Source: 21-14-0-10-47-8 sp966211455
Lineage (GTDB): Bacteria > Bdellovibrionota > Bdellovibrionia > Bdellovibrionales > Bdellovibrionaceae
DNA: 64,000 nt
Reading direction: 5' to 3'
Assembly: GCA_966211455.1 (NCBI GenBank)
Contig: CBIHNI010000001.1
Location: 310,001 to 374,000, forward strand
The translations under genes and the position numbers were made by a program. Below, in pieces: positions 51,218 through 58,477 of this stretch. A model generated the notes under the pieces. The model saw only the letters and a list, made by a program, of their open reading frames with translations. It ran no database searches and was not told the DNA's origin. Position 1 is the stretch's first letter. Each line of letters begins with the position of its first letter.

Positions 51218-52390
51218 ATGTCATCGAAACAAAAAGTACTGATTGTTGACGACGAGCCTAGAAATCAAAGAATCGTTATGGAAACGCTCGAAGACTTATT
51301 CGAATTGCAAGTCGCAAGTTCTGGCGAAGAGGCTTTGGAATGTTTGAAGACCAATCCTCCGGACCTTGTGTTGCTTGATATTATGATGCCGGGAATTAGC
51401 GGTTACGAAGTTTGCTCTCAAATTCGCAGGGACGCTGAGCTGCGATTTACCAAAGTCATTCTAGTTTCCGGTAAGGCCATGATCGATGAGCGCTTGAAAG
51501 GGTATGCGGCCGGCGCCGATGACTATATGACCAAACCCTTTGTGTCTGAAGAGCTATTGGCGAAGTCCAAAGTTTTCTTGCGGTTGGTGCAAATTGAAAA
51601 AGAATTGGATCACATGAATCGTCTTCTAGATGCCAAAGTTCAGGAGAAGGTCAAGCTTCTGCTGGAAGCGGAAGGAAAGCTCATCAACTCGGCAAAGATG
51701 TCGGCACTGGGAGAAATGGCGGGCGGAGTCGCGCACGAAATCAATACTCCGCTGGCGACGATTTTGTTGCTGGCCGATCAACAGCTCGAAGAATTATCGC
51801 AGCATGCGATCAGCCAGGAAGAAATGCAGAATCATTTCCGCATCATCGAAACGGCCGGAAAACATATCGCAAAAATCGTACAGGGATTGCGTTTCTTTTC
51901 CCGCAATAGCTCGACCGATCCCTTTATTAAGTCGGATCTTGCGAAAATCATCGCCGACACAACCTTGTTGTGCGCAGAAAGATTCAAGACCCATAATATT
52001 CGCTTGCAGGTCGAGGGACCGTCTTTTTCTGTCGTTTGCCGCCCCGTCGAAATCGCGCAGGTTTTGCTGAATCTTTTGAATAATTCATTTCATGCGATTG
52101 AGAATCTACAGGAAAAGTGGGTGCGGATCTCGGTTCAAGAAGATCAAGATAATATTGAGATTTCGGTGACAGATTCGGGTACGGGGATCTCTTCGCAAGT
52201 CCGGGAAAAGATTTTTCAGCCTTTCTTCACGACGAAAGGGGTTGGCCAAGGAACAGGATTGGGACTGAGCATATCGAAAGGGATTATTGAAAACCACAAA
52301 GGAACGTTGATGTTGGACGAAACCTCGGCCCACACACGCTTCGTGCTGCGGCTACCAAAGTCGCCGGATTCTCTTCAGGTGGCGGGTTGA
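51218..52390 (+). CDS. Receiver-histidine kinase hybrid
   Basis: A 390-residue cytoplasmic protein with an N-terminal receiver (VLIVDDEPRNQR, LVLLDIMMPGISGYE, then VSGKA and TKPFVSEE) followed by a kinase core: HisKA with GGVAHEINTPLATILLLADQ and HATPase (LLNNSFHAI, SGTGISSQ, GTGLGLSISKGIIENHKG). It has no membrane segment, so its own receiver probably takes phosphate from the upstream membrane kinase and gates its activity. ATG 51218 has AAGGAG 8 bases before; the longer frame lies inside the preceding gene. The next gene begins 3 bases after the stop. Confidence 0.9.
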   Translation: MSSKQKVLIVDDEPRNQRIVMETLEDLFELQVASSGEEALECLKTNPPDLVLLDIMMPGISGYEVCSQIRRDAELRFTKVILVSGKAMIDERLKGYAAGADDYMTKPFVSEELLAKSKVFLRLVQIEKELDHMNRLLDAKVQEKVKLLLEAEGKLINSAKMSALGEMAGGVAHEINTPLATILLLADQQLEELSQHAISQEEMQNHFRIIETAGKHIAKIVQGLRFFSRNSSTDPFIKSDLAKIIADTTLLCAERFKTHNIRLQVEGPSFSVVCRPVEIAQVLLNLLNNSFHAIENLQEKWVRISVQEDQDNIEISVTDSGTGISSQVREKIFQPFFTTKGVGQGTGLGLSISKGIIENHKGTLMLDETSAHTRFVLRLPKSPDSLQVAG

Positions 52391-52393
52391 CGT

Positions 52394-53137
52394 ATGCAGG
52401 CCCCTGGCTCGGAAAAGAAAAAGATCTTAATCGTCGATGATGACGATTTGTTGCGCCAAGTTTTGGCAAACGATTTTGTTCGTCGCGGTTACGATGTCGA
52501 TCAGGCTTGCGATGGCAGCCAGGCGTTGGAACTGTTGGGACGGCAGAAATTTGATCTTGTCATTTCGGATGTTCAGATGCCCAGATTGAGCGGTGTCGAG
52601 CTGTTGACGCAGATTCGGCAAAGGTCCGAGGAAATTCCTGTTTTTATGTTCGTCACTGGTTTTTCAGAATTGACCTTGGAAGACGCTTATCACAAGGGTG
52701 CCAATGCTCTTTTCTCGAAGCCCTTCAATCGGAAAAATTTTTTGAAGGCCGTCGACGGAATTCTTTTGCCGTCCCCGGAGCCGCCGAAAGAAGCGGCACC
52801 ATGGCTTTCCACGGATTTTGAAATCGAAATGATGTTGAAAAAAACGCCGCAATCCGTTCGGGGACAAATGTTGAACATTGGGCAGGGAGGCATGTTTGTC
52901 AGTCTGGACACTCCTCAGCTTCCTGGCGTCGGCGAAACCTTGGATTTTAAAATATTATTTCAGCAGGTCTCGGCGATTCAGATCACGGGGCAGGGGATCG
53001 TGCGGTGGGTTCGCGGAAAATCGACCTCCGGGCCTCTGCCGGGATGTGGAATTGAATTTCTGAATCTTGATAACAACGATATTCCTGAAGCTGCCCACTT
53101 GATAGAAGCCTTCAAACCTCTCAACTCGGAGACATAG
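52394..53137 (+). CDS. Response regulator with PilZ output domain
   Basis: A 247-residue protein with a receiver domain (about 8-125; VDDDDL, LVISDVQMPRLSGVE, VTGFS, KPFNRK) and a PilZ-type domain (about 145-235; RGQMLNIGQGGMFVSLD, VRWVRG, GCGIEFLNL). PilZ domains bind cyclic di-GMP through RxxxR and a later DxSxxG. The second element is present as NIGQGG, but no RxxxR is visible before it, so ligand binding may be lost or altered. It is the likely output of the kinase cascade. It starts 3 bases after the upstream gene and ends 3 bases before the receptor gene. Confidence 0.88.
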   Translation: MQAPGSEKKKILIVDDDDLLRQVLANDFVRRGYDVDQACDGSQALELLGRQKFDLVISDVQMPRLSGVELLTQIRQRSEEIPVFMFVTGFSELTLEDAYHKGANALFSKPFNRKNFLKAVDGILLPSPEPPKEAAPWLSTDFEIEMMLKKTPQSVRGQMLNIGQGGMFVSLDTPQLPGVGETLDFKILFQQVSAIQITGQGIVRWVRGKSTSGPLPGCGIEFLNLDNNDIPEAAHLIEAFKPLNSET

Positions 53138-53140
53138 AAA

Positions 53141-55123
53141 ATGACATCGCCGACATGGAAAGTTCCACCGAGCATCGTATCAGCCCTCATCTTATTGTTT
53201 GCACCACTTTTGGCTCAATCTCAGGAGCTGTGGGATAAATCTTTGGAAGAGCTGGTCAATATCAAAGTTGTCTCGGCCACACGCACGGAAGCCACGGCTC
53301 TTCACTTGCCTTCGGTTGTAACGGTCTTGGACGAAGCGGACTTATCGCGATGGGGGGCAGAAAACTTGGCAGATGGGTTGAGGACTGCGGCCGGAATGCA
53401 AATTCGAAAATCTCCGGCAGACTTTCCTCAGTATTCGGCCAGCGTTCGCGGAAATACGGCTGACTTCCTCAATATTCGGACGCTGTTCATGATCGATGGA
53501 GTTGCCGTCCGAAACCCCAATGCGGGGTTTGATCCGGGTTGGATTCCGATTGCGATGATCAAACGAGTCGAAATCGTCAAAGGCCCGGCATCGAATCTTT
53601 ATGGTGCGAATGCTTTTGGAGGAGTGGTCAATGTGATCACAAAAAACGGTCAGGACGTCGGGTCTGACCATCAGCTGGGTCTTGACGCCAGGATCGGTTA
53701 TCGAATTCAGAAAGACGTTCCGAAAGGCGGGGATGTTGGCGGCGCTTCAGGTCAACTCAATCTAGGAAAAGATGATGGAACGTTGGATTCGTTCCTTTCG
53801 GCTCAGTACTCCAGTATCGACCATCGGGATGGCAGCTATCCAGGATATCAGTATCAAGATGCATTTGGGAAATTGCGATACCGGCTCTCTGACAATGTTG
53901 AGATTTCAAGTTCTGCCTTGCTGTCTTATGATCGCAATCAAATCGCCTTGTCTAATACGGATTCGCCAATACAGAACGATTTCATTCATGCCGCAGTATC
54001 CGCAAATGCAAATGTTGATAGCCAATCGAAGCTCTCGATCACGGGACATTTTTCGCAGTTCACGCACTTTCTCAAGTACACCGACAGTCTAGACAAGTAT
54101 GACAATCAAGGTCGGGTTTATGGAGTCAGTTCACAGTATTCGACTCGCTGGGGACAGGATCATTCATTTTTGGTTGGGGCCGAGTTTGCCGAAGAGAAAG
54201 GATCTTTGGAAACCATGGAAAATGATTATGCGACATTTCCGCCGACCCTAAAGAAGGCAGGGTGGAGTGCGAAAAGCGAAAACACCTACGGCGTGTATTC
54301 GCAGTATGAATATTCAGGTTGGGCCGATTACTTACCTATCGCGGGTATTCGCTATGATACGAATTCCAATTATGGCAGTGCGGTCAGTCCGCGGGTGGCC
54401 TTGGCTTATTTAGCCAATGAGAATACGACATTCTATGCTTCGGTTGGCAGCGGTTTCCGCGCCCCAGTTTTTAACGAAACAGAAATTCAAGGATTCGGGA
54501 AGGTTGGAAATTCAAACTTAAAGCCCGAGACGACGATCACCTACGAAGTCGGCATGAAGTCCGTTCATAGGGTCACTCAGAACACCATTTCATTTTTTAA
54601 AGAAGAGATTTCCAAGAAGATCAGTCTAGAGCCTGTTCCGTCGAGCAACCTCAGCACTTACACGAATGCCGGTGGGGCCTCGATTGCAGGTGTCGAAATA
54701 GACGGAGCTTACAAGCCTGTTTCGAATCTCCGAATTTTTTATAACACAACGTTGCTGCGAACTGAGACGGGGAACCACCAGCGCATTGATCGAGTGGCCG
54801 AACAAAAATACGTCTTAGGAGCCGGTTGGATATTAAATAAATGGACGTTCGACCTCGCGGTCATCCATGAATCGGAAATGTTCTTCTATAACTCTAACGC
54901 CGCGATCCCGTCGGATTCGCAGGGGCGATTTTTCCTTCCAAGTATCACGACGGCGGACTTTCAGGTGAAGCGGCAAATTTCGCCGAAGACATTCGGAACT
55001 TTTTATATCAACAATCTCACAGATCAAACATACAAAGAAGTTTTCTCGCCTTTTGTAAATCAAGATGGACTTTATCGTCCTGGCCGGAGCTTCGGAGTAA
55101 AACTGACTTCACAGTTCGAGTGA
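53141..55123 (+). CDS. TonB-dependent outer-membrane receptor
   Basis: A 660-residue TonB-dependent receptor with signal peptide (ending AQS), plug domain (about 35-170; VVSATRTEATALHLPSVVTVLDEADL, SVRGNT, IKRVEIVKGPASNLYGANAFGGVVNVITK) and a 22-strand-type barrel with GSGFRAPVFNETE and NLKPETTITYEVG. No substrate is evident. As the last gene of a YfiR-kinase-REC-PilZ operon it may be both target and sensor of the system, or a colicin/siderophore/vitamin receptor. The end is TSQFE rather than an aromatic residue. A terminator follows. Confidence 0.92.
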   Translation: MTSPTWKVPPSIVSALILLFAPLLAQSQELWDKSLEELVNIKVVSATRTEATALHLPSVVTVLDEADLSRWGAENLADGLRTAAGMQIRKSPADFPQYSASVRGNTADFLNIRTLFMIDGVAVRNPNAGFDPGWIPIAMIKRVEIVKGPASNLYGANAFGGVVNVITKNGQDVGSDHQLGLDARIGYRIQKDVPKGGDVGGASGQLNLGKDDGTLDSFLSAQYSSIDHRDGSYPGYQYQDAFGKLRYRLSDNVEISSSALLSYDRNQIALSNTDSPIQNDFIHAAVSANANVDSQSKLSITGHFSQFTHFLKYTDSLDKYDNQGRVYGVSSQYSTRWGQDHSFLVGAEFAEEKGSLETMENDYATFPPTLKKAGWSAKSENTYGVYSQYEYSGWADYLPIAGIRYDTNSNYGSAVSPRVALAYLANENTTFYASVGSGFRAPVFNETEIQGFGKVGNSNLKPETTITYEVGMKSVHRVTQNTISFFKEEISKKISLEPVPSSNLSTYTNAGGASIAGVEIDGAYKPVSNLRIFYNTTLLRTETGNHQRIDRVAEQKYVLGAGWILNKWTFDLAVIHESEMFFYNSNAAIPSDSQGRFFLPSITTADFQVKRQISPKTFGTFYINNLTDQTYKEVFSPFVNQDGLYRPGRSFGVKLTSQFE

Positions 55124-55153
55124 GTATTTGCTAACAAAGCAATTTGCTAGAAT

Positions 55154-55189
55154 TCGCCATATCTAGGCGACAATTGTGGCGATTTTTTT
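55154..55189 (+). terminator. Terminator after the receptor gene
   Basis: TCGCCA (55154-55159) pairs with TGGCGA (55177-55182) around a loop that itself contains an inner TCGCC/GGCGA alternative, followed by seven T residues. Confidence 0.65.
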
Positions 55190-55250
55190 GATTTGCTTGT
55201 CAAATTTTGTGAAGTGTTCGCGAAACGCCTCAGTCTGGCGCAAGTTTTCT

Positions 55251-55278
55251 TCAGATAGACAAAGAAATAGACCGATAA
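55251..55278 (+). promoter_or_regulatory. FliA (sigma-28)-type promoter
   Basis: TCAGATAG-N12-ACCGATAA; one mismatch in the -10 octamer. It ends 12 bases before the ATG of the first RCC1 gene; no ribosome site lies between. Confidence 0.58.
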
Positions 55279-55290
55279 GTTAGCACTATT

Positions 55291-58200
55291 ATGAAGACGA
55301 AAGCTCTTGTCGGCTTGGCCAGCTTCGTACTTGCGGCGTTAAGCACTGGCTGTGGAAAAACGATCGAAGATTATGTGACCTTGGGAAAGGACGACAACCC
55401 TTTAGCGTCATCGCCTTCTGTCACCTCAACAACGACCACCACCACATCTACAACCAGACCGACCACAAATACACCCACCACAACAACCACGACCAAAACA
55501 ACACCAACGACAACAACAACACCGACGACAACAACAACACCGACGACTGTGCCAATGGCGACCGCGACGATTTCTGCTGCAAGCGATTCGCAGCTGGTTT
55601 CGGGACCATTTCAGGTGACTGTGACTTTTTCGGAAGCGGTGTCGGCTTTCGCGCTTTCGAATTTTTCGATCACCAATGGCACAGCGGGATCTTTAAGCGG
55701 TGGACCGACGGTCTGGACCGCGACGGTGACGCCGACGGCAGCGGCTTCGGGGGTTTTTGATGGGGCCGTGCAAATCGGATTGAATGTAACGGGTCTTAGC
55801 GCAGATTCGGGGCACGCCGTGCAAAATCCGACGGCGCAAACCGTGTATTATGATCTGACACCGGCAACTTTGACATTGTCGAATTATCAAAAAATTCTAA
55901 CGGCGGGACCTATCAGCAGCGATGTCACGGTCAGCATTTCAGCGGCAAAGCCTTATCCCGTGGTGGTTGGGTATGATGTGTATGGTAACGTCACATTCGG
56001 AAGCGATCACGATCTTTCGAATATCGGCACGATCACAATTCCCGCCAATGTGACATCGGTGACGAAAAGCATTTCCATCACGGGGGCTTCGCTTCCTTCG
56101 GTGAAAACTTTGGGAATTCAACTGTCAAAAGCAAATCCACTTTTCAGTTTTGGCAGCAACATCGTCTCCAATCAGTATCTTTATGCCAGCAGCATTCCAC
56201 GCTATACGTCAGTCTCAAGTTCGACGATTGCGACTCACGCTTGTGCGATCCGATCGACGGGTGATTTGTACTGTTGGGGGACCAATACCAACGGGCAATT
56301 GGGAACGGGCGATACCGTAGACCGGGGTGCGCAGACATGGATCGGATCCGGATTTTCAAAAGTCGGAAACGGATACATTCACACCTGTGCTTTGAAAGCG
56401 AACGGTGAGATCTACTGTTGGGGAAACAACGCCAATGGACAAGTCGGGGATGGCAGCACCACTCAAAGAACTTCGGCGGTGCAGGTGGATGCCGGTGTTT
56501 CGACATTTATCGATTTATCTGTCGGAACCTATCACGTTTGCGGGATCACAAACACCAATGCTCTTAGGTGCTGGGGGGCAAATAACACGGGTCAAATCGG
56601 AGACAACTCGACGACGAACAGGCCTTCTCCGGTCACCGTTGATGCCGGAACGGGATACGCCTACATCGCCGCTGGTGCAACGAACACCTGTGGGATTACG
56701 ACTTTAGGTGCTTTGAAGTGCTGGGGCAAAAATTCGGTCGGTGCGGTTGGTAACGGTGCTTCAGGCGCAGACGTTTTGGTGCCGACGGGGATTGATGTGG
56801 GAACGACCTACTCGCGCGTTTCGGTCGGACAAAGGCAAGGGATCGGAATCACCACCACGGGAGTTCTGAAAGGCTGGGGCACGGAAGCGTACTCGGAGCT
56901 GGGATTGTCAGGCGCGACTCAGCTGACACCGCTTTCGCTGGATGCGGGGACGACTTATAGCGAGGTCAGTGCGACCGGAAGTTCAGGCTCGGGCTGGTCT
57001 TGCGGGATCACGACAGGTGGCGTTTTAAAATGTGTCGACACTTTAACGAAGGCAAGTTGGGTGGTCGTCGATAACTCGGACTATTACCGCCAGCTTTCGA
57101 TCAATACCGGTTACAACATTTGCGCTTTGTTTGATGTCGATGCCGGGTCACCAGGATTAAAATGCAAAGGATCTCAGCTGTTGCCGCTGCGAATTTCAGC
57201 AAGCCCTGCCGTGAATGATGACAAGCACGTGATTGCATCTTTATCCCCGGCCATGAATCAAAAGCTTTGCCGCGTGACGAGTGGCGGTCTTTTAAGATGC
57301 ACGGGCGGCAGCACCAATATCAGCGCCGTCACTGTCGATTCGTTGGTGACATACTCGAAAGTTTCAGAAGGCTACGATGCCACCTGTGCCATCACCGGCG
57401 CCGGTGTCTTGAAATGTTGGGGGGCCAATGCATCGGGCGCCGTTGGTGACGGCACTACGACGACCGTGACATCACCGAAAGTCATCGATGCAGGCGTCAG
57501 CTATATCGATGTTTCGGTTGGCTATCAGCACACGTGTGGCGTGACTTCGACTTTCGATTTGAAGTGTTGGGGCGCGAATGGCTCCGGTCAGCTGGGCGAC
57601 AACTCGACGACCCAGCGATTAAGCCCGGTGGTGATCACGGCGGGGACTCAGTACGTGAAGGTCCGTGCGGGCTACAAATACACCTGCGCCATTGGGCAAA
57701 CCGCGGTTCCATCCAATCCACTTTACTGCTGGGGGATGAATTTCAGCGGACAAGTGGGAGACAACTCGATCGTTCAAAGAAACGTTCCCACCTTAATCAA
57801 TGCGGGAACTTCTTATTCTGAAGTGGCCGTCGGTGGTGCGCCACCGCCACTGTTCCCGACTGAAAGTGTTCACACCTGCGGTATTACGACTGGCGGTGCT
57901 TTGCAGTGTTGGGGTGCGAATAACATGGGGCAGTTGGGTGATGGAACAACAGGAAGTCATCTGACTCCGTTTGCAATCGACAATACCAATACCTATAAAG
58001 CGGTTTCGGTCTCGCCTTACCTGTCTGGATTTGGCGGCACTGTTGGAGGTGCAACCTGTGCGGTGCTTGCCACTGGAAGTATGGAATTGCGATGTTGGGG
58101 TCGAAACGTCAATTCGTTTTTAGGTGATGGGACGACAACGCAACGACTGACACCAACGACAATCGATTCTGGCGTCGCCTATCAATCGGTGACTTTGGGT

Positions 58201-58305
58201 GGAGCTTCAGGATGTGGTTTGACCGCGGCTGGTGTTCTGAAATGCTGGGGCCCCGTGATCGAGACGCGGCAGAACCGCAGCGTCTTTACGATCATTGATA
58301 ACTAG
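55291..58305 (+). CDS. RCC1-propeller lipoprotein 1
   Basis: A 1004-residue lipoprotein. Lipobox STGC gives Cys21 in CGKTIEDYVTLG. A Thr/Pro-rich linker (about 48-90) is followed by a bacterial Ig-like domain (about 93-190; FSEAVSAFALSNFSITNG), a second beta region, then 14 RCC1-type blades (about 310-1000). Each has an HTCxI-like and a [KRY]CWG-like cysteine; blades 5-8 are degenerate. Fourteen blades equal two seven-bladed propellers, with cysteine pairs likely stabilising each blade after export. RCC1 propellers bind proteins or surfaces; prey contact is inference. The start is fixed by the lipoprotein signal; no ribosome site. A 106-base hairpin repeat overlaps the stop. Confidence 0.88.
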   Translation: MKTKALVGLASFVLAALSTGCGKTIEDYVTLGKDDNPLASSPSVTSTTTTTTSTTRPTTNTPTTTTTTKTTPTTTTTPTTTTTPTTVPMATATISAASDSQLVSGPFQVTVTFSEAVSAFALSNFSITNGTAGSLSGGPTVWTATVTPTAAASGVFDGAVQIGLNVTGLSADSGHAVQNPTAQTVYYDLTPATLTLSNYQKILTAGPISSDVTVSISAAKPYPVVVGYDVYGNVTFGSDHDLSNIGTITIPANVTSVTKSISITGASLPSVKTLGIQLSKANPLFSFGSNIVSNQYLYASSIPRYTSVSSSTIATHACAIRSTGDLYCWGTNTNGQLGTGDTVDRGAQTWIGSGFSKVGNGYIHTCALKANGEIYCWGNNANGQVGDGSTTQRTSAVQVDAGVSTFIDLSVGTYHVCGITNTNALRCWGANNTGQIGDNSTTNRPSPVTVDAGTGYAYIAAGATNTCGITTLGALKCWGKNSVGAVGNGASGADVLVPTGIDVGTTYSRVSVGQRQGIGITTTGVLKGWGTEAYSELGLSGATQLTPLSLDAGTTYSEVSATGSSGSGWSCGITTGGVLKCVDTLTKASWVVVDNSDYYRQLSINTGYNICALFDVDAGSPGLKCKGSQLLPLRISASPAVNDDKHVIASLSPAMNQKLCRVTSGGLLRCTGGSTNISAVTVDSLVTYSKVSEGYDATCAITGAGVLKCWGANASGAVGDGTTTTVTSPKVIDAGVSYIDVSVGYQHTCGVTSTFDLKCWGANGSGQLGDNSTTQRLSPVVITAGTQYVKVRAGYKYTCAIGQTAVPSNPLYCWGMNFSGQVGDNSIVQRNVPTLINAGTSYSEVAVGGAPPPLFPTESVHTCGITTGGALQCWGANNMGQLGDGTTGSHLTPFAIDNTNTYKAVSVSPYLSGFGGTVGGATCAVLATGSMELRCWGRNVNSFLGDGTTTQRLTPTTIDSGVAYQSVTLGGASGCGLTAAGVLKCWGPVIETRQNRSVFTIIDN

Positions 58306-58407
58306 AAGCTAACCTATAAATACAAACTCCGCATTGCTACGTCGTCGACGTACTAGCGTACGCCTTCCTCCTTGCGCCTTGATTTGTATTTATGGGATAG
58401 CTTCTAG
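58302..58407. repeat. Dispersed hairpin repeat, copy B
   Basis: A 106-base element with 25-base terminal inverted repeats (58302-58326 and 58383-58407, 23 of 25 matching), starting CTAGAAGCTA. It encloses a core (58340-58376) that is the inverted copy of the repeat at 3937-3987. It overlaps the stop codon of RCC1 gene 1. No long T run follows, but so stable a fold could protect the mRNA 3' end or help end transcription. Confidence 0.85.
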
Positions 58408-58437
58408 GGTCGCTCGTCTCGAATCGAGACTGATTTT

Positions 58438-58465
58438 TCAACTTTTCTTCAAATTTTGCCGATAA
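58438..58465 (+). promoter_or_regulatory. FliA (sigma-28)-type promoter
   Basis: TCAACTTT-N12-GCCGATAA. The -10 octamer is a perfect sigma-28 match and the -35 differs in one base from TCAAGTTT. It ends 12 bases before the ATG with no ribosome site between. Best example in the window. Confidence 0.75.
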
Positions 58466-58477
58466 GTCTTAACACGT

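Noticed and set aside
55420..55560. Sequencing artefact or microsatellite (ACA/ACC tracts)
   Set aside because: It is in frame and encodes a Thr/Pro linker typical of surface lipoproteins. It could still vary in length between strains, but no error is evident.
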